Positions 24,445-33,957 of a stretch of 64,000 nt of DNA are shown here, piece after piece. The stretch is from Paractinoplanes atraurantiacus (GTDB lineage Bacteria > Actinomycetota > Actinomycetes > Mycobacteriales > Micromonosporaceae), in NCBI RefSeq assembly GCF_900215205.1, contig NZ_OBDY01000029.1, forward strand, positions 1 through 64,000, written 5' to 3'. Below the pieces are notes generated by a model. The model was not told the DNA's origin. It did no database searches and worked only from the letters and a program-made list of their open reading frames with translations. Both the position numbers and the translations under genes were made by a program. How positions within the stretch are numbered: position 1 is the stretch's first letter; every line of letters starts with the position of its first letter.

Positions 24445-25641
24445 TCATTCCATTATGGACGGCGGATTCTGCCCGACACGGGCCACTCCCCTGGCGATCG
24501 GCGTGCCCAGCGGGGTGCCGTTGATCATGATGGGGGCGCTGGGCGCCGGCGTGGCCACAGCGACCGCCGGGACCAGGGCGCGGGGCGCGGGCGGCCACAG
24601 GGAGGCCTTGCGCCTGGCCGAGACGTCCTCGACCCAGCCGAAGACCAGCACGGCCGCCACGACCAGGGCCGATTCGACGACCAACATCCAGCCGATGTAC
24701 GACGGGGTGGCCCACTGGACGTTGTAGTGGGCCAGCAGCATCGCGGCCACGGTGATCAGCGGGTAGTGCCACAGGTAGATCGTGATGGCGCGCGCGTTGA
24801 CGACCCGGATGCCCTCGGCCAGGGCCGGCACCTTGTCGAGGAAGGCCATCGACGGCTTCAGCCGCAGCACGATCAGCACGAACGCCAGCGACCAGAACGT
24901 GCGGGCGATCGGCACCGAGTTCAGGTCGAGGCCGTACTCGGCCGAGTTCGAGAACAGGTAGTAGCCGCCGTAGCCGCCGAGGGCGGCGATGGCCGGCAGC
25001 AGCACGGAGAGCGGCAGCCGGGCCAGGCGCCCGTCGCGGTGGGCGAAGCCGGCGATCCAGCACGCCGCGTACGTCACGAAGTCCCACATGACGCCGTCGA
25101 TCTGGTCGGGCAGGCGGAAGCCGGTGTACACGAGCACGCCCAGCCCGGCCAGCGGGGCCAGGACCATCACCCAGGACAGCCGCTTGTAGAGGAACCACAG
25201 CAGGGGCGATACCAGGACGAACAGGAGATACGCCCGCAGGTACCAGAGAACCTCCCAGAACGGCTCACCCCAGCTGCTGCCGGGCGGGTCCTCGAGCGGG
25301 AAGACCCAGAAGAGCAGTTGCAGCTTGTGCAGGGGGTGGTCCGGGTCGGTGGCCCGCCAGCCGTGCCAGAGCATCACGGGTACGGCGATGGCGCCGAACA
25401 CCCACAGGGCGGGCAGCAACCGGCGGATCCGCGACCAGACGGCCTTGCGGGCGCCCGCCTTGGCCAGGGAGGCCGCCATGAGCGAGCCCGCGATCGCGAA
25501 CATCACGCCCATGGCGGGCAGCACGAAGCTCAGCCAGGCCCAGCCGAAGGCGTGGTAGACGATCACCCGCACGATGGCGACCGCGCGCAGCGTGTCGATG
25601 TACCGGTTGCGGGACCCCGCGGGAGCCGTCGTCGCTGTCAT
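24445..25641 (-). CDS. Acyltransferase-3 family integral membrane protein
   Basis: The 398-residue protein has about ten membrane helices and belongs to the acyltransferase-3 family that acetylates or acylates sugars and cell-surface polymers. The N-terminus RNRYIDTLRAVAIVRVIVYHAF carries the family's conserved arginine and the catalytic-type histidine after the first helix; IWLWHYP-like TIYLWHYPLITVA is the conserved late helix. The C-terminus after the last helix is a proline/alanine-rich cytoplasmic tail. The ATG at 25641 has GGAAGG upstream. It is alone between furA and a lipoprotein gene, so its substrate cannot be guessed from neighbours. Confidence 0.85.
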   Translation of the reverse strand: MTATTAPAGSRNRYIDTLRAVAIVRVIVYHAFGWAWLSFVLPAMGVMFAIAGSLMAASLAKAGARKAVWSRIRRLLPALWVFGAIAVPVMLWHGWRATDPDHPLHKLQLLFWVFPLEDPPGSSWGEPFWEVLWYLRAYLLFVLVSPLLWFLYKRLSWVMVLAPLAGLGVLVYTGFRLPDQIDGVMWDFVTYAACWIAGFAHRDGRLARLPLSVLLPAIAALGGYGGYYLFSNSAEYGLDLNSVPIARTFWSLAFVLIVLRLKPSMAFLDKVPALAEGIRVVNARAITIYLWHYPLITVAAMLLAHYNVQWATPSYIGWMLVVESALVVAAVLVFGWVEDVSARRKASLWPPAPRALVPAVAVATPAPSAPIMINGTPLGTPIARGVARVGQNPPSIME

Positions 25642-25760
25642 CTGGGGCCTTCCGCGGTGATCACAAAGTCCTGGCGAGTTACAAGATCACGGCTGTGCCC
25701 ATGCTGTGAACCCGCCGGACGGCCCGGCCCGATCAGCCGTCCAGCCAGGACAAACAGAGA

Positions 25761-26228
25761 TCAACTAGCTTTCACGCCGAGCTTGGCGCAGGCCGCGTCG
25801 AAGCCTTCGCCGGCCTTGTCGACGGCGCCGCTGTCGAGCACCTTCTCCGGGTCGGCGCTCGCGGCCGCCTTGGCGAACTCGGCCGACAGCTGCTCGACGT
25901 ACTTCGCGACCTCGCTGTCGGCCCCACCACTGGCCGCGATCTTCTTCAGGTCGGCGGCGAAGGTGGCGGTGACCTTTTTCAGGGCGGCCGGGTCGAACTC
26001 CCCCGCGGAGCTCGCGGCCGAGGCGAGCGCGGTGCCCATGGTCACCTTGGCCTGGTTGGCCTGCTCACAGAGCTCTTTGTCCCCGGTGACGGCAGGAGCG
26101 GCGGACGAGGTGGCCGGAGCCGCCGCCGTGTCCTTTTTGTCGGTGGTATCCGAGTCGGAGCCGCACGCGGTCAGCAGCGCGAGCGGCAGGGCGATCAAGG
26201 TCGACTGCACAAGAGTTAGACGCTTCAC
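25761..26228 (-). CDS. Small putative lipoprotein
   Basis: The 155-residue product has a signal peptide ending in the lipobox LLTAC with cysteine 22, followed by a serine/alanine/threonine-rich linker and a helical domain (from about residue 50, DKELCEQANQAKVTMGTAL). Two further cysteines (CEQA and AACAKLG) could form a disulphide. This pattern is common among actinobacterial lipoproteins of unknown function. The start is a GTG at 26228 preceded by AAGGTG. It lies 11 bp after the diguanylate cyclase stop on the same strand and may be co-transcribed with it. Confidence 0.8.
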   Translation of the reverse strand: MKRLTLVQSTLIALPLALLTACGSDSDTTDKKDTAAAPATSSAAPAVTGDKELCEQANQAKVTMGTALASAASSAGEFDPAALKKVTATFAADLKKIAASGGADSEVAKYVEQLSAEFAKAAASADPEKVLDSGAVDKAGEGFDAACAKLGVKAS

Positions 26229-26239
26229 GATGGAGCACC

Positions 26240-27577
26240 TTAGTGCCCGGCGCCCTCGAGCTCATACATCCGCACACCATGGGTGCCGGACCGCTTCGCC
26301 TCGTACATGGCCAGGTCGGCCCGGTGCAGCAGCTCGCTCGCGTCGCCGCAGGCCGGGTCCGCGACCGCCACGCCGATGCTGGCCCGGGCCCGCAGCTCCA
26401 CGCCCTCGACGGTCACCGGCCGGTCGAGCGCGGCCAGGATCCGCGCCGCCACCTCCAGCGGGCAGCCCGAGGTGAGCACCACCCCGAACTCGTCCCCGCC
26501 GAGCCGTCCGAGCAGGTCCTCGTCGCGGACGCAGGACCGCAGGGCGGCCGCCACCGAGGTGAGCAGCGCGTCGCCGTACCGGTGCCCGTACGTGTCGTTG
26601 ACCGCCTTGAAGCCGTCCAGGTCGACGAAGAGCACCGCGACCCCCGGGCCCAGCGGTGTCGCGGCCAGACCGCGCAGGAAGGCCGCCCGATTGTGCAGAC
26701 CGGTCAGCTGGTCGTAGGTGGCCTCGTAGGTGAGCCGCTCCTGCATCTCGACGCGCTCGGTCACGTCGCGGAAGTTGACGACGATCCCGCGCACGGCCGG
26801 GTTGCCGCTCAGGTCCCGCAGCGTCGACTCCACCCACCGGAAGTTCCCGTCCGCGTGCCGCATCCGGGTGAGCAACGTCTGCGGTGTCGCCGGGTCGGCC
26901 ACACACCGCTCGAGGGCGGCCAGCGACGCGGCGACGTCGCCGGGCTCCAGCAGCGGCTCCCACCCTCGGCGGACGTAGGTCTCGACGTCGTAGCCGAGCA
27001 GATGCTCGATGGCCGGCGAGACGTAGCCGAGCCGGCCCGACGGGCTGACCACGCAGTAGACGTCGGACGAGTCCTGCACGAGTGCCTGGTAGAGGGCTTC
27101 GGTGCGCTCGCGCTCCTCGGCCGTCGTGCCCAGGATCCGGATGAACAGGACGGTCAGCAGCGCACCGAACAATCCGGTCACCTGGGCCTGAACCGGCGGG
27201 AGGTAGCAGAAGATCACGCCGGAGGCGATGCCCGCCTGCCCGATGGCGATGCTGGTGAACGCGACGGCGGCGACCGGCTTCCACAGCCGCCCGCCGAAGG
27301 TGCGCACGTGCATGCTGAAGACCATCGCGAAGGCCAGCGGCAGCACCGGTCCCCAGCCGATGGCGTAGACCACCCAGCCGGTGATCAGGATGTCCAGGTA
27401 CGCGGCCAGGCGGCGCTCGCGCAGCCACGGAAGCTGGGTGATGCCGTACAGCAGGATCGGCAGCACCGTCAGCCACAGCGGCGCGACTCCGACGACGCCG
27501 AACGGGTGCAGCACGACCACGGCGACCAGCGCGACGATCGCCTCCAGCCGCAGTCCCAGCCGCCTACCTGTGCCCAC
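26240..27577 (-). CDS. Membrane-bound PAS-GGDEF diguanylate cyclase
   Basis: The 445-residue protein makes the second messenger c-di-GMP from GTP. About five hydrophobic segments fill residues 10-150; a PAS domain with PAC follows at about 160-285 (YQALVQDSSDVYCVVSPSG, YVSPAIEHLLGYD, IVVNFRDVTERVEM); the GGDEF domain runs from about 290 (DQLTGLHNRAAFLRGL) with an intact RLGGDEFG. The product-inhibition site RxxD (RDED) is five residues before GGDEF, so feedback control should work. There is no EAL domain. The start is a GTG at 27577 without a clear ribosome site. Confidence 0.93.
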   Translation of the reverse strand: MGTGRRLGLRLEAIVALVAVVVLHPFGVVGVAPLWLTVLPILLYGITQLPWLRERRLAAYLDILITGWVVYAIGWGPVLPLAFAMVFSMHVRTFGGRLWKPVAAVAFTSIAIGQAGIASGVIFCYLPPVQAQVTGLFGALLTVLFIRILGTTAEERERTEALYQALVQDSSDVYCVVSPSGRLGYVSPAIEHLLGYDVETYVRRGWEPLLEPGDVAASLAALERCVADPATPQTLLTRMRHADGNFRWVESTLRDLSGNPAVRGIVVNFRDVTERVEMQERLTYEATYDQLTGLHNRAAFLRGLAATPLGPGVAVLFVDLDGFKAVNDTYGHRYGDALLTSVAAALRSCVRDEDLLGRLGGDEFGVVLTSGCPLEVAARILAALDRPVTVEGVELRARASIGVAVADPACGDASELLHRADLAMYEAKRSGTHGVRMYELEGAGH

Positions 27578-27714
27578 AGTTCTGTAGTTCGGCCGGGGCC
27601 CCGGCGACCTGAGAAGTCTGACCTTTAATAGATGTATTTAGATGTTTGGCCCATGTCGCGGTGGCGGAGCGTGCGATCGGATGGCTTCATCAGCCGTTCC
27701 ACAAAGGAGGTACC

Positions 27715-30615
27715 GTGCGCGCTCCATCCCGTGCGTCGGCGGGAACCACCGCCGGGCTGCTGGCGGCCGCGCTCGTCCTGGTCGCCGGATCCGGCAGCCA
27801 GGCCGCGCCCGCGAGCCCGGCCCCAGCGAAGGCCCCGAGCGAGGACGGAAGCAAGGACTATCGTCAGGGCCGCCTCGCCCCCACGACCACCCAGCGAGCT
27901 CAGACAGCGGGCGACCAGGTCCGCTGGAACGACTTCGGCACCCCGGCCAGCCTGACCGCCGTCGGCGACCCCCTAGACGAGGGCCTCGCGGCCGATCCGG
28001 TCGCCGCGGCCCGCGCCTATGTCGCGGCCAACCTCGACGTCCTCGGCCTGACCGCCGCCGGCGCCGACTCCCTCGAACTGCTGACCTCCGCCGCGATCGG
28101 GGAGGGCGCGGCGGTCGTCTTCCGGCAGCGCTTCGGCGAGCTGGCCGCCGGCCGCGACGGCCTGCTCTCGGTGGGCGTGCGCGACGGCAAGGTCTGGTAC
28201 GTCAGCTCGTCGCTGGCCCGCGACGCGGCGGCGCCCGAGCCGGCCACCCTCGGCGCCGACCAGGCCGCGGCCGCCGCCAAGGCCGAGGCCGGCCTGCCCG
28301 GCGCCACCGTCATGGCGACCAAGCTGGTCGCCGTGCCCACCGCCGACCGCGGCGCCCGCGCCGCCTATCAGGTCACGTTCGGCGACGACCTGCAGGGCGC
28401 CGACCCGGTCGCCTACACGACCTACGTCGACGCCCGCGACGGCAAGGTGCTGGTGCGCGACGACATCGTCGACGCCGACAGCGACCACCCCGAGTGGGAG
28501 GTCTTCCCGGCCAACCCGCCGACCAGCTACTCGTCGCGCGACACCCGCCGCACGTGGTGCTTCACCCCCGGGCCCCGCTGCGACGAGGTGGTCGGCACCC
28601 CGGCCTCCCCGCTCGGCTGGGACGTCGACCCGGCCACCGGCGAGCCCACCTTCACCACCCGGGGCAACAACGCCATCGCGGTGGAGAACTGGAACTCCAG
28701 CGACCCGTTCACGGTCGGCACCGAGACCGCGACCCCGCGGCCGAACCGCAAGTACGACTACGCGTGGACCAACCAGTGGCAGCGCGAGCAGTGCTCGCCC
28801 ACGACCTTCGCGTCGCCGGCGAAGAACGACATCGACGCGGCCCGGGCCAACCTGTTCGCGATGCACAACCGCATGCACGACTGGACGTACCACCTCGGCT
28901 TCACCGAGGCCACCTGGAACATGCAGGACGAGAACCCGCGGCCGGGCGGCCTGCCCGACGACTACGAGCAGGGCAACGCGCAGGCCGGCGGCATCAGCGG
29001 CGGCCCGCCGACGTTCGCCGCGCGCAACAACGCCAACCAGATCACCCCGCCCGACGGCGAGGCGCCGATCACCAACATGTACCTGTGGCAGCCGATCGCG
29101 GGCACCTTCTACGGTCCCTGCGTCGACGGCGACTACGACATGTCGGTCATCGCCCACGAGTACGGCCACGCCGTCACCAACCGCATGATCGCCGGGCCGG
29201 ACGGCGGCCTCTCGTCGCCGCAGGGCATGAGCGAGAGCTGGTCCGACCAGCTGGCCATCGAATACCTCTACGAGCACGGCTACCAGAAGACGTACACGGT
29301 CGGCGAGTACGTGACCAGCGACGGCAACGCCGGCATCCGCAACTACAACATGAGCCGCAACCCGCAGCTGACCTACGCCAGCGTCGACTACGACCTCGTC
29401 GGCCTCCAGGTGCACGCGTCCGGCGAGCTGTGGAGCGCCACCAACTTCGACATCCGCAAGGCCTTCATGCAGCGGTACGGGTCGGGGTCGCCCACGTTGC
29501 AGAAGTCCTGCGCCAACGGGCGTACGCCGGTGACGTCCTGCCCGGGCAACCGGCGCTGGATCCAGCTGGTGTTCGACTCGTTCCTGCTGATGGCCAACAG
29601 CGCCAACAGCATGGTCGACGCCCGCGACGCGCTGATCGGCGCCGACCTGGTGCGCTTCGGCGGCCGCAACCAGGACCTGCTCTGGAACTCCTTCGCCCGG
29701 CGCGGCCTGGGCCAGAACGCGCTGAGCAACGGGGCCACCGACGCCGACCCGCGGCCGGACTTCACCTCCCCGTACGCCAAGGAGGCGACCGTCACGTTCC
29801 GCCCGGTCGACGAGCGCGGCCGGCCGGTGGCCAACGCCAAGCTGTTCGCCGGTGACTACCAGGCGCGGGCGGTGCCGATCGCGGACACCGACCCGGCCAC
29901 CGCCCTGCCGGACACGGTCGGCATCGTGCCCGGATCGTACAGGTTCGTCGCGCAGGCGCCCGGCCACGGCCTGGCCCGGGTGGGCGAGTCCGGGTACGGC
30001 TGGGGACAGCGGCGCACGCTGACCGTGCGCATGCCGGTGAACCTGGCCTCGGGCGCCGCCGGCGCCACGGCGACCGGCGACGGCATCAACCTGGCCCGGC
30101 TCACCGACGACGACGAGGCCACCAACTGGGCCTCGCTGGGCGCGCCGGTCGCCGGCCGTCAGGTCACCGTCGACCTCGCGGGTGACAAGGCCCAGACGGT
30201 CCGCCGGGTGCAGGTGAGCGCCCTGCTGCGGCCGCAGATCACCACCGACCCGGACAACGGTGTGCAGAACCGGTACACCGCGCTGCGGCAGTTCCGGGTG
30301 CAGGCCTGCACCGCCTCGGCCACTGTCACCTGTGCCGGAGCGGCCGATTTCCGGACCGTGTTCACCAGCCGGCCGGACGCGTTCCCGTCGGGCAAACCCC
30401 GCCCGCGCGCGCCCGAGCTGATCATCAAGTCGTTCGGCATCCGGCCGACGGCGGCCACGCACCTGCGCCTCGAGGTGCTGACCAGCCAGTGCACGGGCGC
30501 GCCGGACTACGCCGGTGAGCAGGACGCCGATCCGCGTGCGAACACCGACTGCACCACGGCCAGCCCGCAGGCGCTGAACGTGCGCGTGGCCGAGTTCCAG
30601 GCGTTCACCAAATAA
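27715..30615 (+). CDS. Secreted M36 (fungalysin-like) zinc metalloprotease
   Basis: The 966-residue extracellular protease has a signal peptide (AGLLAAALVLVAGSGSQAAPA), an FTP-type propeptide to about residue 260, and an M36 catalytic domain. The zinc site is AHEYGHAVTNR near residue 480 and the third ligand is the Glu in GMSESWSDQ. The C-terminal 190 residues (LARLTDDDEATNWASLG onward) look like a discoidin-type carbohydrate- or surface-binding domain. The GTG at 27715 is fixed by a complete AAAGGAGGT at 27703-27711. An AT-rich island (27622-27655) just upstream probably holds the promoter. It ends at a hairpin terminator. Role: nutrient proteolysis, as inferred from the family. Confidence 0.93.
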   Translation: MRAPSRASAGTTAGLLAAALVLVAGSGSQAAPASPAPAKAPSEDGSKDYRQGRLAPTTTQRAQTAGDQVRWNDFGTPASLTAVGDPLDEGLAADPVAAARAYVAANLDVLGLTAAGADSLELLTSAAIGEGAAVVFRQRFGELAAGRDGLLSVGVRDGKVWYVSSSLARDAAAPEPATLGADQAAAAAKAEAGLPGATVMATKLVAVPTADRGARAAYQVTFGDDLQGADPVAYTTYVDARDGKVLVRDDIVDADSDHPEWEVFPANPPTSYSSRDTRRTWCFTPGPRCDEVVGTPASPLGWDVDPATGEPTFTTRGNNAIAVENWNSSDPFTVGTETATPRPNRKYDYAWTNQWQREQCSPTTFASPAKNDIDAARANLFAMHNRMHDWTYHLGFTEATWNMQDENPRPGGLPDDYEQGNAQAGGISGGPPTFAARNNANQITPPDGEAPITNMYLWQPIAGTFYGPCVDGDYDMSVIAHEYGHAVTNRMIAGPDGGLSSPQGMSESWSDQLAIEYLYEHGYQKTYTVGEYVTSDGNAGIRNYNMSRNPQLTYASVDYDLVGLQVHASGELWSATNFDIRKAFMQRYGSGSPTLQKSCANGRTPVTSCPGNRRWIQLVFDSFLLMANSANSMVDARDALIGADLVRFGGRNQDLLWNSFARRGLGQNALSNGATDADPRPDFTSPYAKEATVTFRPVDERGRPVANAKLFAGDYQARAVPIADTDPATALPDTVGIVPGSYRFVAQAPGHGLARVGESGYGWGQRRTLTVRMPVNLASGAAGATATGDGINLARLTDDDEATNWASLGAPVAGRQVTVDLAGDKAQTVRRVQVSALLRPQITTDPDNGVQNRYTALRQFRVQACTASATVTCAGAADFRTVFTSRPDAFPSGKPRPRAPELIIKSFGIRPTAATHLRLEVLTSQCTGAPDYAGEQDADPRANTDCTTASPQALNVRVAEFQAFTK

Positions 30616-30622
30616 GTGAGAG

Positions 30623-30675
30623 TCGTATCCCCGGACTACCGCTAGCAGGAATGCGCGGGATGTCCGGGGATGCGA
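30623..30675 (+). terminator. Large hairpin after the M36 protease
   Basis: CGTATCCCCGGAC (30624-30636) pairs with GTCCGGGGATGCG (30662-30674), 12 of 13 positions, around a 25-base loop. It begins 8 bp after the protease stop and ends just before the response-regulator start. Confidence 0.6.
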
Positions 30676-30685
30676 CCCTGGTGGG

Positions 30686-31033
30686 GTGACTCTGCGCTGC
30701 CTGCTCGTCGACGACAACGAGCACTTCCTGGCCGCCGCGCGCGACCTGCTGGAGCGCGAGGGGCTGGTCGTCGCGGGCACCGCCTCGCACATCGCCGACG
30801 CGGTGGGCCGCGCGGGCGAGCTCGGGCCCGACGTGGCCCTGGTCGACATCAACCTGGGCGGGGAAAGCGGCTTCGATCTCGCGCGGCGCCTCGCACCGAC
30901 CCCGGTGATCATGATTTCCACGCACGCCGGCGACGACTACGTCGACCTGATCGACGAGAGCCCGGCCATCGGCTTCCTGTCGAAGCTCGAACTCTCCGCC
31001 AGCGCCGTCGAGAAGCTCCTAGCGCGCCTCTAG
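30686..31033 (+). CDS. Single-domain response regulator
   Basis: The 115-residue protein is only a receiver domain. The acidic pair is in CLLVDDNEH, the phospho-acceptor aspartate in VALVDINLGGESG, the switch residue in IMISTHAGDD and the conserved lysine in GFLSKLELSA. With no output domain it would act by phosphate transfer or protein contact. The start is a GTG at 30686 in a gap of 70 bp. Its last 15 bases overlap the convergent NarL-type regulator gene. It is probably served by the histidine kinase nearby or by another kinase. Confidence 0.88.
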   Translation: MTLRCLLVDDNEHFLAAARDLLEREGLVVAGTASHIADAVGRAGELGPDVALVDINLGGESGFDLARRLAPTPVIMISTHAGDDYVDLIDESPAIGFLSKLELSASAVEKLLARL

Positions 31034-31672
31034 GAAGGCCAGCACGGCCAGCACCCGGCGGTGATGGTCGTCGGTCTCCGGCAGCTGGAGCTTGGCCAGA
31101 ACGCTGCGGACGTGCTTCTCGACCGTGCCCTCGGTGATGAACAGCCGCCGGGCGATGCCCGCGTTCGACTGGCCCTCGGCCATCTGGCCCAGCACCTCGC
31201 GCTCGCGGGCGCTCAGCACGGCCAGGGGGTCGTCGCGGCGCCGCGAGCTGACCAGCTCCTCGACCAGGCCGGGGTCGATGACCGAGCCGCCGCCGGCGAT
31301 CCGCTCCAGGGCGGCCAGGAACTCGGCCACGTCGGTGATCCGGCTCTTCAGCAGATAACCGATGCGGCGGCCGCTGGCCAGCAGCTCCATCGCCTGCTCG
31401 ACGTCGGCGTAGGCGGACAGCACCAGGATGCCCGTCTCGGGCAGCTCCTCGCGGATCTGCTTGGCCGCCCGCAGCCCCTCGGTGGTGTTCGTCGGCGGCA
31501 TCCGCACGTCGACCACGACCAGGTCGGGCTTGTGCTGCCGGACCAGCGTCATCAGCTCCACCGCGTCGCCCGCCTGGCCCAGCACCTCGAGGCCGGACCG
31601 GTCAAGCAGGCTCGCCAGACCCTCGCGCAGCAGGACGTCGTCCTCCGCCAGTACCACCCTCATCCCGCTCAT
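31019..31672 (-). CDS. NarL/LuxR-family response regulator
   Basis: The 217-residue regulator has a receiver domain (VVLAEDDVLLREGLASLL; acceptor Asp in LVVVDVRMPP; Thr/Ser position in ILVLSAYADVE; Lys in GYLLKSRI) and a C-terminal LuxR-type helix-turn-helix (LSAREREVLGQMAEGQSNAG, then VEKHVRSVLAKL). It should be the partner of the histidine kinase gene at 31999-33885. The start is uncertain: ATG 31672 is chosen; a GTG at 31693 and an ATG at 31663 are alternatives, none with a strong ribosome site. Confidence 0.92.
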   Translation of the reverse strand: MSGMRVVLAEDDVLLREGLASLLDRSGLEVLGQAGDAVELMTLVRQHKPDLVVVDVRMPPTNTTEGLRAAKQIREELPETGILVLSAYADVEQAMELLASGRRIGYLLKSRITDVAEFLAALERIAGGGSVIDPGLVEELVSSRRRDDPLAVLSAREREVLGQMAEGQSNAGIARRLFITEGTVEKHVRSVLAKLQLPETDDHHRRVLAVLAFLEAR

Positions 31673-31694
31673 GGGCGCATTATCGCCGGTCACC

Positions 31695-31710
31695 TACCGG
31701 CTAGCCGGTA
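31695..31710. promoter_or_regulatory. 16-bp perfect palindrome upstream of the NarL regulator
   Basis: TACCGGCTAGCCGGTA is fully self-complementary and lies about 20 bp before the regulator start; GGTACCGGGGAGCCGGTA follows it directly and repeats its half-site. It is a good candidate operator, perhaps for autoregulation. Confidence 0.5.
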
Positions 31711-31781
31711 CCGGGGAGCCGGTAAACGGGAGTCGGGCTAACGGCGATGTGCGAACCGGGCCGGATGACGAGGCTGTAGTC

Positions 31782-31994
31782 ATGTGCGAACACCAGCCGC
31801 AATGCCCCGCGATCGACCAGCCCGGCGCCGAGACCGCGCAGGTCATCATGCATCACGCCGACCTCGGCTGGGCCATGCTGTGCAACGGCGCCATCCGGCT
31901 CGACAGCGCCGTGCAGGCCGCCCCCGTGATTGCCATCACGAGCCGCAAGCGCCGCGCCGCCACCCCCGTCACGAGCCGCCGGATCGCCGCGTAG
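31782..31994 (+). CDS. Small DUF5999-like protein
   Basis: The 70-residue product begins MCEHQPQCPAIDQPGAE and continues HHADLGWAMLCNGAIRLDSA. This cysteine-containing start and the GW-LLCNG core are typical of the DUF5999 small proteins found widely in Streptomyces and relatives (recalled, not searched). Function is unknown; the CEHQPQC arrangement could bind a metal. The C-terminal 20 residues are basic. It lies between the NarL regulator and the kinase gene, on the opposite strand to both. Confidence 0.75.
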   Translation: MCEHQPQCPAIDQPGAETAQVIMHHADLGWAMLCNGAIRLDSAVQAAPVIAITSRKRRAATPVTSRRIAA

Positions 31995-31998
31995 CCCT

Positions 31999-33885
31999 TC
32001 AATGCCTTGTCAACGGCACCCGGCACGTCACAGTCGTGCCGCCGCCCGCGGGGCTGCGCACGTCGAAGGTGCCGCCCAGGGCCTCGATGCGGTCCTTGAG
32101 CCCGAGCAGGCCGGTGCCGCGCGTGGGATCCGCTCCCCCGGCGCCGTCGTCCCGGACCACCAGCCGCAGCACCTCGTCGTCGACGTCGACGGTCACCTCG
32201 ACCACCGACGCACCGGAGTGCTTGGCCGCGTTGGTGACCATCTCGGAGACGACGTAATAGGCCCCGACCTCGACCGCTGACGGCAGGCGGTCGTCGAGGC
32301 GTACCTCAACTTCCACCGGAAGCGGCGAACGGCGCGCGAGAGCCCGCAGCGCCGGCCGGAGGCCGGAGTCGGACAGCACGGCCGGGTGGATGCCCCGGGA
32401 CAGCTCCCGCAGCTCGTCGATCACCGTCATCAGGTCACCCGCGACGTCGGTGACCTCGCGCCGCGTCTCGCCCTCGACGCCCATCCCGAGCCCGCGCAGC
32501 CGCAACGCCAGCGCCACCAGCCGCTGCTGGGCCCCGTCGTGCAGGTCACGTTCGATGCGCCGCCGGGCCTCGTCGGCCGCGGCCACGATCCGGGCCCGCG
32601 AACTCTGCAGATCGGCCCGGCTCTGCGCGTCGGCCACCGCGGTCGCCACCAGATCGGTGTACTCGGTCATCCGGGACTCGGTGTCGGCCGGCAGCTCCTG
32701 ATCGCCGCGCCCGACCACGAACATGCCCCACAGCCGCCCGTTCACATGGATCGGCACCCCGACCAGGGTGTCGTCGACGCGGGCGGCCCGGCCGGTCTCG
32801 CGGACGGTGGCGGCCAGCGCGTCGCCGTCCCAGGGATCGCCGGCCAGCAGCGTGACCGTGCCGTCGAGCTCGTAGCGCACGAGCCGGGCGTGCCCGCCGC
32901 CGAAGTGCCGCAGCACCTCGGCGGTGACCGCCGTGAAGACCCGCTCCGGCGCCTCGCCCTGGGCGATCAGCAGGGCCAGCCGGCGCAGCGAGGCCTGCGT
33001 CTCGGCCAGCTCGCGCAGCTGCTGCTCGGCCTGCGTGTTGGCGATGGCGGTGGCCGCGAGCTCCATGAAGTCGCAGATGCGGGCCTCGGTGCCGGGCGCG
33101 AAATCGGGCTGGGTGGTGGCGGCGACGATCACGCCCCACTGGCGGCCGCCGACGGTGACCGGGGTGGCGATGGCGGCGCCCAGGCCGAGCCGCCCGATGA
33201 TGTCGTGGAACGGGCCGGTGCGGAACGGCTCCCCCGACCGCTTGATCGGCTCGCCGGACTCGATAGCGGTGCGCATCAGGTACGACGTGTCCGCGCTCAG
33301 CGCGAGCCGCCGGTCGACCGGCATCTCGTCGGTGAGCAGGCCGTACGACGCGGCGACGGTGACCGTGTCGTCGTCGTGCCGCGCCACGAAGGTGCCCTCG
33401 GCGCCGATCAGGCCGGCCAGCTCGTCGGCGATCGCGGTGAACACCTCGGACGGCTTGGCCTGCGCGGCCACCAGCGTGGCGACCCGGCGCAGCGCGGCCT
33501 GCTCGCCGGCCAGGTCACCGCGGGCCCGTTCGCTCTCCACCGCACGGCGGGTGGCCACGGTGGCGACCGTGGAGACGATCGTGGCGGTGCTGATGAACAG
33601 GCCCAGCACGATCAGCGAGGTGTCGTTGAGGACGCGCAGCGGCGGCAGGAAGTACCAGTCGAACGCCTGCACGGCGGCCACACCGACCGGCAGCGCGTAC
33701 ATGATGCCGACGGTGCGGGCCAGAACCAGCACGATCGCGAGCAGGACGACCCCGAGCAGGGGCGCGTGCACGGTCGGCACGTGGTCGCGCAGATAGGTGC
33801 TGATGACCGCCACGACCACGAACGAGCCGACCCCGGAGAGCAGGGAGAGCGTGACTTCAAGAGAGAGTGGCAGTCGGCGTCGCAC
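31999..33885 (-). CDS. Hybrid-input sensor histidine kinase (DUF4118, two GAF, HisKA_3)
   Basis: The 628-residue kinase begins with four membrane helices of the DUF4118/KdpD-like type (residues about 10-105, with WYFLPPL), followed by GAF domains at about 135-290 and 300-425. The dimerisation/phosphorylation helix has ERDLHDGAQQRLVALALRL with the phospho-acceptor His, and the ATPase domain carries VVSEMVTNAAKHSGAS and GTGLLGLKDRIEALGG. The start is a GTG at 33885. It is on the same strand as, and upstream of, the NarL-type regulator, separated by the oppositely oriented DUF5999 gene, and is its likely partner. GAF domains suggest a haem, nucleotide or redox signal. Confidence 0.92.
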   Translation of the reverse strand: MRRRLPLSLEVTLSLLSGVGSFVVVAVISTYLRDHVPTVHAPLLGVVLLAIVLVLARTVGIMYALPVGVAAVQAFDWYFLPPLRVLNDTSLIVLGLFISTATIVSTVATVATRRAVESERARGDLAGEQAALRRVATLVAAQAKPSEVFTAIADELAGLIGAEGTFVARHDDDTVTVAASYGLLTDEMPVDRRLALSADTSYLMRTAIESGEPIKRSGEPFRTGPFHDIIGRLGLGAAIATPVTVGGRQWGVIVAATTQPDFAPGTEARICDFMELAATAIANTQAEQQLRELAETQASLRRLALLIAQGEAPERVFTAVTAEVLRHFGGGHARLVRYELDGTVTLLAGDPWDGDALAATVRETGRAARVDDTLVGVPIHVNGRLWGMFVVGRGDQELPADTESRMTEYTDLVATAVADAQSRADLQSSRARIVAAADEARRRIERDLHDGAQQRLVALALRLRGLGMGVEGETRREVTDVAGDLMTVIDELRELSRGIHPAVLSDSGLRPALRALARRSPLPVEVEVRLDDRLPSAVEVGAYYVVSEMVTNAAKHSGASVVEVTVDVDDEVLRLVVRDDGAGGADPTRGTGLLGLKDRIEALGGTFDVRSPAGGGTTVTCRVPLTRH

Positions 33886-33957
33886 CCGTTGAGGCTGCCA
33901 AAGCTTTCACCCCCGCACAATGGCGCGGATCATGACGTGGCCGTACGGGTGCTCGCG

